A DNA stretch of 64,000 nt from Gyrodactylus bullatarudis (Eukaryota; Platyhelminthes; Monogenea; Gyrodactylidea; Gyrodactylidae), in NCBI GenBank assembly GCA_012064415.1, contig SSNU01000082.1, forward strand, positions 124,001-188,000. The letters run 5' to 3'. The notes beneath the pieces are model-generated. The model was given only the letters and a program-made list of their open reading frames with translations. It did not search any database and was not told the DNA's origin. Position numbers and translations under genes: made by a program. Shown here one piece after another: positions 12,373-21,803 of this stretch. Within the stretch, counting starts at the first letter, position 1, and every line of letters starts with the position of its first letter.

Positions 12373-12985
12373 ATTTCAAATCAATATTATGTACTTGAAA
12401 GAAAATTTTTGGTTCGTGATCTTGGCCTCGAATATGACTTCAACTTACGTTTTGATAAATACATCAAGTCAATATCAAACCTATTTGCTGCAAAAACTCT
12501 TCATATTCATCGAATTGCAAAATCAGCTGCTCTAAAGTTACTTCTCTTTAAAATGTATGCAAGACCAACAGTTGAATATTGCTCTAGTGTATGGTCTCCA
12601 TCAAAAATTTCAATTTCCTTTGTTCTTGACCAAATTCAAAAGAGATTTCTTAAGTTGGTAAACATCCCTTCTAGTGGACTTCAGAAAATCAAATTGCTTC
12701 GACATAGACGGTATTATAGGTGTTTGAAGATTGCTAAAGAAAACATATCTACTTTTTGGAATGCTAAAACTTGTACTAGAGTTTTGAGAAATAACCATCC
12801 TAAATTGGTAAGACCGTTAAACAATCCACTCAAATCTCTTTATTTTTTTGATAGACTACCAAATCTCTTTAATGAAGTGATAATGAAAAATAACTCTTTC
12901 AATATAAAAGATTTGTACAATTTTATAAAAGATTTGTGACATAATATGACAATAAAGTTTATTATTATTGATAAAAGTCGTATTC
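12373..12985 (+). pseudogene. 5'-truncated non-LTR retrotransposon: reverse transcriptase C-terminus
   Basis: The frame open from 12373 to the stop at 12937-12939 encodes about 188 residues. They include VRDLGLEYDFNLRFDKYI and ARPTVEYCSSVWSPSK, the pattern typical after the polymerase palm in CR1/Jockey/I-type LINE reverse transcriptases. The conserved polymerase motifs upstream are missing, so the copy is truncated at the 5' side, as is usual for LINEs. The 3' tail after the stop has AATAAAGTTTATTATTATTG, an AT microsatellite-like tail typical of such elements. It sits inside the pogo-like element. A more decayed relative is at 17165-17330. Confidence 0.75.
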
Positions 12986-13032
12986 CTAATTTTTCTAACC
13001 GATTACTAAAAAGGGGAGGAGTGGTGATCACA

Positions 13033-13571
13033 CTATTTGGTTAAGTTAGAAGTAACAATGTCAGACCCCTCTTTCATTTTTACAGTGAGAGATGAAGGGA
13101 TTAGGTTCTGGATCCTGAGCGTTGTGTGAGTGATGAAGGATGTTTTTAAGTTGTTGTTATGTTTTTGATGATGTGTTGTGATTGTATTGAGATCAGGATC
13201 AGACAGAACAATCTGAGTTGAGGTTCGACCGAGGAATTGGAGGTGAAGATGAGTTGTAGTGAAAAGCGAATGATCATCCGAGTGAGTGTGTGGTTGATGT
13301 GCCCGGTTGAGTTTGTGAGTTGTAGACTTTAGCATCAACTTCCGGTGTGGGCACGGTATTAATCTCGCAGCGTGTCGGAGAGTGTGATGTTGGGTTAGTT
13401 TCGTTACCGAGTGCGCCACATTTAGGGACCGGGGAAAATCAATCATAAGGAGGAAGAGTAAATGTCGTGTTCACGACATAGTGAATCAATCATATCCGCA
13501 CGCACTCGTCGGTGTGACGCACCCGTTAACGAAGCTAACCCAACATCACACTCTCCGACACGCTGCGAGAA
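13033..13571. repeat. GC-rich, strand-asymmetric segment with a 57-bp foldback
   Basis: This segment has clearly higher GC than its surroundings and is G/T-rich on the plus strand. It ends in an inverted repeat: 13363-13419 pairs with 13514-13570 over 57 bp with a few mismatches and a 94-nt spacer. The arm begins TCTCGCAGCGTGTCGGAG. A 137-codon open frame on the minus strand (13033-13446) reflects the skewed composition, is rich in His, Thr and Leu, and matches no family I know. It could be part of a transposon end or an imported sequence. Confidence 0.6.
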
Positions 13572-14488
13572 AATTGATATGGTATTGTAGATAACTTTAA
13601 GATTTTAATAGTCTTTTAAAATCGTTTCCCCACGTTCCGAAAATGATTTTAGTACTAACATTGAAATATTGTTCGCGGGTTTGGATTTTCGTGATACTTA
13701 AACAAAAATTCCTAATTTTGTTTAAAAATAATTTTTAAAATTTGTTTCAACAAGAAAAGTTATAAATTAATTAGCCAATTAGTGTTAATGAGATTAATCA
13801 TCAGTAAAAATATTACTAAGTGAGCTAGAATTTATTTCAGAATATAAAGAATAAATCATATTGTACGAATATATTTTGATTTCGGGAAGTAACAAACACA
13901 AAATTCGTCTTATCAAACCTACTGCTGTCCCTCTACTTGCTTATTCCTTAGTATTATTGACCATCGAATGATCTAGTTAATTATAATTATAATATATTTC
14001 GACACAGAAGAAAACTAGACCGGATTGTACGAAGATATCTTCATTTTTGGGATTAAAAATTCATCTCGATTTCAAATAAGAAACGACATAATTATTTTGG
14101 ATGTGCATGATTAGCCCAACATGATTTAATAAACTAAAGCTTAAGTAATGAGTGTAATTTTTAGCTAAAGAAAAAACCATAGGAAAGTATAGAAAATAAT
14201 TTATTGTCATTAAAATCATCTTCTTCTTATTCTTTTATTTTTGTTATTGTTTGAGAAAGTTTTGGCTTTTTCTCTCTTCGTAGGAACATTCTCCTCGGAC
14301 TGCTCGATGGAGATCCTGCAGGATTAACAACCTGCCCTGCTCAATACTTCGTTGTAAAAATATCTTCTCTTCGGCGGAAGGGGAAATCATCTATGGGAGG
14401 AAAGTAAATCATTAGTTTGAATTACAATCATCATCTTTTCGTAAGAGAAGAGAAAGGCAATTGCAAAAAATATATTTTCTCCCAAAGG

Positions 14489-14515
14489 AATATACTATTC
14501 AAAAAATAGTATATT
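14489..14515. repeat. Perfect 10-bp hairpin
   Basis: AATATACTAT at 14489-14498 is inverted at 14506-14515 with a 7-nt A-rich loop. It lies within the pogo-like element. No function can be assigned. Confidence 0.5.
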
Positions 14516-14539
14516 CAAATTAAAAACAAGCCACAAGTT

Positions 14540-14860
14540 TTAGTTTGGCTCAACAGAAACTAGAGTCTTTATAGCATTCTCGATTGATTGATAAGGAGAG
14601 GAGAATAGCTGGAATTTAACTGGCCTGGATTCTAGAGTCTTGATAGATTTGGCAGAATCAAAATTGATTTAGAAATAAAGGCCAGTTGCTGGATGGATTG
14701 TTTCACCATTTATATAATAGAAAATATGTGCTGACAGGACTGGCTCGATAGGATCTTGAGATATTCATTTAGAAATTTGAATGGATTAATTAGTTAAAAT
14801 TAATCTGGCCGGCTCAACAGAATCTGGAGACTGATAAAATTTTGATGAGAGAAAATCAAT
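14540..14860. repeat. Degenerate ~90-120-bp tandem-like units
   Basis: Four related stretches recur: TGGCTCAACAGAAACTAGAG (about 14546), TGGCCTGGATTCTAGAGTC (about 14620), CTGGCTCGATAGGATCTTGA (about 14740) and GGCTCAACAGAATCTGGAG (about 14812). Three are followed by a TTGATA or CTGATA-like segment. They are too diverged for an exact period. Confidence 0.5.
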
Positions 14861-14933
14861 TCTCTACTGCAACATCCTAAAAATTATGTTAATAATACAA
14901 ACATTTTATAAAAATTTAATAACGCTTACATCA

Positions 14934-15065
14934 AAAATCATCTAGGTTTTCTTCGTTGTAAATAAACACTTGCGGATTATTAGCTTCCTCTATTTCTTCA
15001 TCTTCGATGAAAAATTTTTCATTTTCTTGTACAATTATATCAGGATTTTGGACCAAGTTCTTTAG
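14934..15065 (-). pseudogene. Acidic coding-like segment downstream of the transposase-like gene
   Basis: Minus-strand reading gives KNLVQNPDIIVQENEKFF and then a highly acidic tail ending FIYNEENLDDF and a stop. A splice-acceptor-like CTAAAG precedes it. It could be a last exon of the gene at 15114-15827, but joining it to the preceding exon does not keep frame, because that exon has a stop (TAA) just before its GTAAGT. Unassigned. Confidence 0.3.
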
Positions 15066-15113
15066 TTGAAATTATAATCAAATATAATAAATTTTTCAGT
15101 GATTGAACAAAAT

Positions 15114-15827
15114 AAACTTACATTTAAAAAGCATGAAAATTAATTCTAGGAAGAGCTCTTGCTTTGATTTTCGCATCTGTTACATGGTTAGCATTTTCAA
15201 ATATTTTTACAAGTTTGACAGATTTTTTGAAATCACAAATTAATCTTTCGATGCCTTGAGTGTTTGAGCACAGCGATGGCAAGTTAAGAGCTCTTTCTTC
15301 AATGAAATTAATGCCTTGAAGAATAGTTGGAACACAATACTGCATTTGATTAAAATCCACCATCTCGTAAAAGCTATTGAAGTTTAGCTGTGGATTTGCA
15401 TAAACTCTCAGTCCATTAACAGCATTACCAAGTAGTCTTTGTGCTTCTTTCCTTAGTCTATCTGGTTAGAAACATTTTACATTACTTTTTTAAAATGGGA
15501 ATAAAAATTTTTGGTCATATTTATTATTCATCAAATTCGAATACACTAGAATTATGTAGAGGCTGACCAATTCTAGTTATCTTCCAAAGTATTGTCAATT
15601 TGATTAAATTTTTTGAACCATTCAAGTTTAATAGAGAAAAAATATCGCTCAGATCATCAATAAGCTTTTTCTTATCTTCCATTCCTAGTTCAGGTTGATC
15701 TGTACTCGGAATTATACCAGTATTTTCCAAGCATTTGATAATAGCTTCTGATCGAATATTCTCCCAAACATGATTTGCCATGTCTATCGAGTCAGCCAAG
15801 TTAAAAAGTTTTGAAAAATCTATAATT
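15114..15827 (-). pseudogene. Pogo/Tigger-like transposase C-terminus plus unidentified exon
   Basis: The upstream minus-strand exon runs from about 15827, after an acceptor-like AATTATAG, and reads DFSKLFNLADSIDMANHVW then IRSEAIIKCLENTGI. This is the pattern found after the catalytic core in pogo/Tigger/Jerky transposases, where an amphipathic W...I..CF/L..TG helix follows the DDE domain. A GT at 15546 and AG at 15462 would remove 85 nt and join in frame to RLRKEAQRLLGNAVNGLRV, continuing to a stop after RINFHAF (about 15124). A GTAAGT follows that stop. The second part matches no family I recognise. The catalytic Asp residues and DNA-binding domain are absent, as little space remains before the TIR. 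A degenerate or deletion-derived gene is most likely. Confidence 0.45.
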
Positions 15828-15924
15828 TAATGTTATAAGAAAGGTATGTCTGTAGCTTCTTATTGGAAAATAAAATATTTCTCCGGAACGAGCCTGATAT
15901 GTTCGTGATGATTATTGATTTTAA

Positions 15925-16093
15925 AAACACATCAGGAATCCTACTTAGAAATCAAAAAATAACTGTGCTTAAATTTGATTGGTTGAGGGTTCCCTGTTCT
16001 CTCATTGGTTAAGAAAAATCATGGTTTAGATATATAACCGAGATGCTAATTACATTTTGGGCAGAGAGGGATAGAAAACGGGGACTTCACATG
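15925..16093 (-). repeat. Right TIR of the pogo-like element
   Basis: Inverted partner of 11944-12112, ending GGGGACTTCACATG next to TA at 16094-16095. Read on the minus strand it is immediately upstream of the transposase-like exon that ends near 15827, so a promoter for that gene could lie here. Confidence 0.75.
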
Positions 16094-17164
16094 TATATCC
16101 CTCTCCTCTCTGCGACATGTAACCCCTATAATGCTCGGATTTCAGTTTAAACCCTTCTTTTCAATTTGTATGGGTCATTGAAAGGAGCATTCAAATCTGC
16201 TGTGGGTTATGAAGGTGTATCTCAACAGGAACCACTTATAATTTTCTTCAAATACACCTTCAAAACCTACAACAGATCTGATCAGGAAAAATTCTCTTTT
16301 TGACAGCTATTACGGAGATACTACTGTATATATATATATCTAATTGGTTTATGTTATGTTTATCAAACGTGAATGTATTACTGATATTATAAAGTGTATA
16401 AGTTAATACTTATAAAAAACCTGTTACTATTTACTCTAAAATACATCACCCGAAAAAGTTTTTTCTACAATATGAATCATTGGGCGAAAATATTATTTGG
16501 CAAGATTAGAGAATAGCATAGTTTTTTTAATTATTATTTTGAGCAAAAAGATGATCTAAATTATTCATAAAGCAATTATTAATTCTAGTCTTGGTATAAT
16601 CAGAGAGTTCTACAAATTAACAATGCTATCTCTAATGATAATAACTCTCTTCTAATGTTCTCATTTGCCTGAATGGCTCAGTTTGAGTTTTGACTCATTG
16701 TTATGGTAACTTGGTATATATACTATTAATTTTTTGGAATCTTTTCAATGAAAAATTTTATTCAGGATTTGAAAAAAACTATGGAATTATACACAAGTAT
16801 TGTCTGAAAATAATATAAAAATTTTATTATTCGTATAATATTCCTTGTTGAGAACTTTTATATAGTTTATGACAAGTCAATGTATCCGTTGTTAAAGTTT
16901 AAGTCTTATTTATATCAATCAATTCTTTCCATGCCGATAATACTTACAACTAAACTATAAATTTGTGTTGTTTAATTGACAGATTATATAAAGTAAACTG
17001 AATGATATTGAATCAATATATTGGTCAACGATATCCTCATGGTTCTTAGCTCTGTTGATCAAAATAATTTTTATTTCAAGAAATTCCATATTTTGATTAT
17101 TTAGATTTTGATAAGGATGAATCTTTCACGTTAAAAACAAAATTATCTTTCAAGATTATGTAAT
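16094..17164. other. Gene-poor interval, nothing recognised
   Basis: AT-rich flank of the pogo-like element, with a short TA run near 16325-16340. No gene or defined repeat was recognised. Confidence 0.4.
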
Positions 17165-17330
17165 GGATTTAAAAATTTCGTCAAAATCAAATTGCTCATA
17201 CATAGAGGAATTAAAGATGCATGAAGCTTGCCATTGAAAATATTAACTCACTATGGAATGCCAGGACTTTTGAGAAATAATAATATCAAATTAAAAAGGC
17301 ATATTAAAATACAGTCTTAATCGGATTTTT
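17165..17330 (+). pseudogene. Decayed LINE fragment
   Basis: Nucleotide similarity to 12676-12840: AAAATCAAATTGCT, then CATAGA, GGAATGC and TTTTGAGAAATAA occur in the same order and orientation as in the LINE reverse-transcriptase tail at 12373-12985. The copy is full of small insertions and has no open frame. Confidence 0.6.
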
Positions 17331-17497
17331 CTCTACTCAGGGATATTTTCCCACTTTAGTAGAGAATTTTTGAAGAAAAAAAAGAAAGAAAAATAACCTC
17401 AAAAATTTCAGGAAATCACTCCAGAGGAAATTTTTTCTAACATTCACCCCAAATATTTTTTTTAAATAAAACGAAATAATTTAATTTAATAATTTCT

Positions 17498-17701
17498 CTA
17501 CATTTTTTCAGCGCTTGATATTTTATCGCTTTTGCAAGGTCTTCCATATTTTTTATTTACTCTGTAACCTTCAAGTTCCGACTCCATCAGATTTTCGACG
17601 TCACGGAGCATGATAATATCCAAGTAAGCTGCTTTCAAGTAGATTATTCTGTATTCATATGGGGCATACTTTTTAAAAACAACTTCTAACTTTTTAGCCA
17701 C
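17498..17701 (-). CDS. Unrecognised short open frame, possible exon
   Basis: About 67 codons on the minus strand: a Lys/Tyr/Leu-rich part, then SELEGYRVNKKYGRPCKSDK and a stop after SSAEKM. The GRPCKSDK stretch resembles an AT-hook-like basic motif. There is no ATG at the start; the frame opens after a stop near 17710, so it would be an exon or a fragment. Codon composition is less AT-driven than nearby spurious frames. I do not recognise a family. Confidence 0.2.
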   Translation of the reverse strand: MAKKLEVVFKKYAPYEYRIIYLKAAYLDIIMLRDVENLMESELEGYRVNKKYGRPCKSDKISSAEKM

Positions 17702-19855
17702 GGCATACAGATGTTAATAGGGATATTCATTAATTTTTGCAAACTACAAGGACATTGGAGTTTGGTGAATTTAACAACTCTTCTTATTTCACTATTTCGA
17801 TCTTGAGAAACAAGAAATAAATCTTCTTTAAAATTTGTGAGAACCTAGATTTGCATAGGGTTTTTTTCCATCAAAGGAGAAAGTTCACTTTCAATCTGTC
17901 TGAAACTTATGTAGGTTGCATAAAGAATTTGAATCATTCAAGTTACACCATTCAATAAGAGGGGAATTTTGAAATGAGAATAATTGATTCGAGGTAAAGA
18001 ATTGAAATTTTCATGAAGTGATTTTTGGAATTAACCCAGAAAAAAATAGAAAACCCGATTTGCAGTGCTCTGTTTTTCATTAGAGAAATTCATGAGTGAG
18101 ATAGAAAGACAGAAATGACATAATCTTGTTAGGGAATAAATAAAAAAATTAGAAGGAAACTTTCCTTTGACTCTTTTAGTTTCTGAGCTATTTAATACAG
18201 TTTTGATACTTCAAGGACTACTGTATCCTTCTACTATAACCGACATGACAAAACAACGAAATTCACCATGAAGGCCCTCTTAATGATAAGATTACTATTT
18301 TTGAAGATAAAACTCAAGAAACTCATTAAATGGCTAAGATATTCCGGATTTTAGTGATTGCATGGTGAATTTTCATAAAAAATTGAGGGGTGATTTGAAA
18401 CAAACTGAATGGCATAATGGTGAAGGATTTTGACACATGCTTCAAAAATAAATAAATTGATAGTTTTATCAGAAAAGTTATAAGGTTAAAAATTTATCCT
18501 ACCCTAATATAGACTGAAAAACTTGATAGAAATCGAGCGGTAGCTTCTCAATTTAGTATTTTAAATCTATTGATAATAATAATTATTATGGAGGCTGGTC
18601 ATCAAATTTTATTTTAAATGATCTTAATTAATCTTGATGTGTCTGGAAAAATTTTGAATTTCAATAGATATAAATATACATACTAAACTTGTGTAAGTAT
18701 TTTGTCTAAGCATATGGATTGTATTGCTAAATAAGCATAGTTTTACACTATTGTACAAATTTAGATGTAATGATATATATATAAAAGTTATGTCAAAAAT
18801 ATTCATTTGAAATGCAATGGCTATAAAATAAACTCAGAAAAGCATTAATAGTGAATTTCTTTGATCCATAAGTCAAAAACTAACTCTAAATAATAATTAT
18901 AAAGTATTCTCTTGACCACAAAACTTTGGATATCGTCAACTACAGATTTTTCCTATGCTAAAAATATTATATTATTATTATTGTGTAATAAAAGTTTCCA
19001 AATTTAAATTTTTCAAAGGATGACGAAATATTGCATTGACGAACCCATGGGTCAAAAAAGAAATTCTTTCCATCCATATTTTATATTGTTTTCTGTATTT
19101 CGTGTAATAAAAACAATGCAATAAAAATAAAGCTTATACAAAAGTTAAAGGCATCAATTCAATATAACTTGGGTTTTGCTAGAGTTGAAAATCAATATAC
19201 ATTTGAAAAAAATAGTGATAGGCTTTCCTCTTACGCTTCAGATTATCCATTTATCATTTATTCATTTGATCGAAATTCTTGTGAAAAAAATTTTTGAATT
19301 ACTGCGTAAGAGAGTGAAAATTTATTTTTTATTCATATAGTGAAAGTGGGCTTTTCATATAGATTCTAAAAGTTCTTGATCAAATTCGATTTTTTGAGGA
19401 AAAAATTGAGAATTTTGTAAAAATCACAAATTCCCATCTTGATATTAACTAGGTGTATTGTTCTTTTGAATTCTAGACGTTATTCAATTAATATTTAATA
19501 TTTCAATAAAGTTATTTATTACGAACTCATAAATACAAAAGATTATAAAAGTCTCTCTGAATCAGGACAGAGGGGAGAAGAGTAACAATTGCTCAGAGCT
19601 TTCTTCTATCTCTCTATAGGAATTCCTATGATTATATGCTGATGTATATTATACATTGTATATTCTCTCCAATATTGACCACACAATGATGGGAAAATTT
19701 GATAGTATATGTGTGATCAGAATCTTTCGTGACAAGAAACTAAAATTTAGCTATTTTAACGGAAAAGATTGAGAATGGAATAAGAAATTGCGATTCATTT
19801 TCTAAAGTTTAATTTAGAAACACTTTTCTCATTCTAATATGGACTGTTTAATCTA
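17702..19855. other. Gene-poor interval with a family B relic
   Basis: Around 19290-19456 is a right half of foldback family B, ending AAATTCCCATCTTGATATTA then ACTAGG. A stretch near 18040-18240 shares ordered blocks (GAAAGACAGAAATGACAT, TCTTGTT, TGACTCTT) with 30339-30480, so it is another dispersed repeat. No gene was recognised. Confidence 0.45.
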
Positions 19856-20312
19856 AAGCTAGTTGACATGAAGATGATAATTTACTATTTTTACAAAAAA
19901 ACTCACTATTTTCCTCAGAATAGCGTTTTTTTCGAATTCCATGATGATATAATCCAATAAGTTTGGAAAATTTAAAAAATATTCTGGAAAAATTCAATCT
20001 GACCAGAATTGGGCGGTTTTTCGAATTTCGATATTGCACCAAATTTCAACATTTTCTCTTGAACTTGAGTTTAAATTCAAAATTTTGGATCATCATTTCC
20101 CTTCGTGATAATTAATTTATTCAAATTTTTCGATATCCCATAATAATGAAGAATTTTTTGGAATTTCTGCAGTCGAATTCGAATTCTTCGTCTAATGCTG
20201 ATCTCGAATAAATGCATTTAGCTGCTTCAAATCGAAAAATTTTGGGTTCGAAAGTTGAATAAGTGGAAATTCTAATTCTGGTCAGATTGAATTATTTTTT
20301 GTCAATTAGGTT
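19856..20312. repeat. Foldback family A, internally deleted copy
   Basis: It starts AAGCTAGTTGACATGAAG after a TA (19854-19855) and ends GTCAATTAGGTT. Both termini match the family. About 200 bp of the right arm is missing compared with 42903-43605. A minus-strand open frame at 19848-20042 is inside the repeat and is not a gene. Confidence 0.7.
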
Positions 20313-21479
20313 TTAAAATTCATTCAGGATTCATTTCTACAGGCATATTACAAGATAAATTTTTAGAATCCGTATCATTCTCCATAATTTCTCTATATCT
20401 GATTCTCGGAGGCTTTAATAATTTATTTTCTCGTTTCCCCTGAAATTGAAAAAAAAGTAACAATTGAAGTCAGTCTGATTTCTTTATGTAATTTGGAATG
20501 AAAATGGTTACTTCAAAAAATAAATTAGAATTATTGTCTGATATTATTATTATTTAGCGGTCTTTTTAGAAAATAATTTCTTATCACGATACATCAAAAG
20601 AACAATACACTTCAAATAATGATGACAGGAACTTCTTTTTTCTTCTTAAATAAAATATTTTTTGATGTATTTCAGAGTTTCAAAAGTTTTGATTCAAAAC
20701 CCTAATAAAGAATAATTTAGAGTTTTTTTCAAATCAATAGAGAATGTCAAAAATTCTTTAAGGAAGAATTCTATTTAGCGAAAGAGATATATATTTTGTC
20801 ATCTAGATTTTTCCCCTCTAAAACATAGTCAAAGATTACACTTGAATGATTCCTGACAAGTGGAATTATAATTTCTGGTGGTAATTGAAGAAAAAGAGGA
20901 GAGATGACTCAAACATCTATTCCGTTATTGATGAAACTCAGTTGAGTGGGTTAACTTTCTCCCTTGTTGAATTGGAGGATAAAATGGAAATATGTCAAAA
21001 TACCCAAATTTAATTGATAAATGATAACACAGTAATAATAATAATCTATTGTGATGACATTTTGTGCAATATTTTGGTAGAATTTCATAGGCCAATAGGA
21101 TACTTGAATTTGATTGGAAAAGAGAATGATAAGGATTAGGAATAGTTTCTTTTATATTCAGTCACACAGAGGATAAAAAGGAGATTTTATTATTAAAATT
21201 CATTTCGTTCATTATTTCTTAAACCATCACAAACACATTCAAGAATACTGCTAGTATATATTTTACAGTTATCATCATCATCATCATCAGGAAATTTGGA
21301 ATTATTATTATCAAGACCAATGAGATCAATGAATTCTTTCTTTGTGATGAGGTGAAAGAAAACGTTGAACCTCACCAGAATGTGCAATCAAAAGGACTTT
21401 TATGTCTTGAATAATATTATCAAAGGGTTTTATATATCAAGGCAAAATACACGATAAGTGTATTCAGTCTTTCCTACTT
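20313..21479. other. Gene-poor interval upstream of the innexin, with an (ATC)n run
   Basis: A short ATC microsatellite sits at 21271-21289. No upstream exon of the innexin could be recognised here, though a non-coding 5' exon cannot be excluded. Confidence 0.4.
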
Positions 21480-21652
21480 AGATTTGACCCCTCCCACACT
21501 GCAGTTACCTCGCCTTAAACCTCACCTCAAACCTTTCCCTAACAAACAGAAAAAATCTCACTCAGTTTTTTTATACCGTCCAAACATCCTTACTCAGTCA
21601 CACAAACCCGTGTGCGTTTGTGTTTTTTGATTGAGTTGTCAGTTATCGAGGA
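21480..21652 (+). promoter_or_regulatory. Putative innexin promoter / 5' UTR
   Basis: A locally GC- and pyrimidine-rich stretch precedes the innexin ATG. It contains CCCCTCCCACACTGCAG near 21491, a TTTTTTTATACCG stretch near 21568 that could act as a TATA-like element, and TTACTCAGTCACAC about 25 bp further on that could hold an initiator. The ATG context is GAGGAATGA. Position and composition support a promoter and leader, but no transcription start can be proven from sequence. Confidence 0.35.
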
Positions 21653-21803
21653 ATGAATCCTGATTCAGTTTTACGAGTTGGACGTATCTTCAAAATATCT
21701 TATGGTGGTGATGGAGTTGACCTTGTAGATCAGCTTAATTATCAATTTACTGGTGGAATACTTGTACTTTTCATAGCAATTATCGGTGTAAGACAATATG
21801 TTG
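21653..21803 (+). CDS. Innexin exon 1
   Basis: Codes MNPDSVLRVGRIFKISYGG then VDLVDQLNYQFT and the first half of TM1, ending RQYV and the first base of a Gly codon. The donor G|GTGAGT at 21803/21804 is near-consensus. The ATG is the first in frame, and the short N-terminus fits the family, whose N-terminal helix lines the pore. Confidence 0.9.

Larger units (their letters stand above)
11944..16093 (-). mobile_element. Pogo/Tigger-like composite DNA transposon
   Basis: Inverted repeats of 169 bp (11944-12112 and 15925-16093) differ at only a few positions. They start CAGGTGAAGTCCCCG on the left and CATGTGAAGTCCCCG on the right. TA duplications sit at 11942-11943 and 16094-16095. A TA duplication with a CAG-type start fits the pogo/Tigger group, and a pogo-like transposase C-terminus lies inside on the minus strand. 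The 4.15-kb interior also holds a LINE fragment, a GC-rich foldback and degenerate short repeats. The transposase lacks its catalytic part, so this copy is non-autonomous. Confidence 0.75.

Noticed and set aside
12610..12798. 62-codon minus-strand frame
   Set aside because: Shadow of the LINE reverse-transcriptase fragment.
13033..13446. 137-codon minus-strand frame
   Set aside because: His/Thr/Leu-rich composition follows the G/T skew of the island and no family is recognised; kept only as a repeat feature.
21271..21289. ATC repeat considered as part of a CRISPR-like or regulatory array
   Set aside because: A simple microsatellite without spacers.
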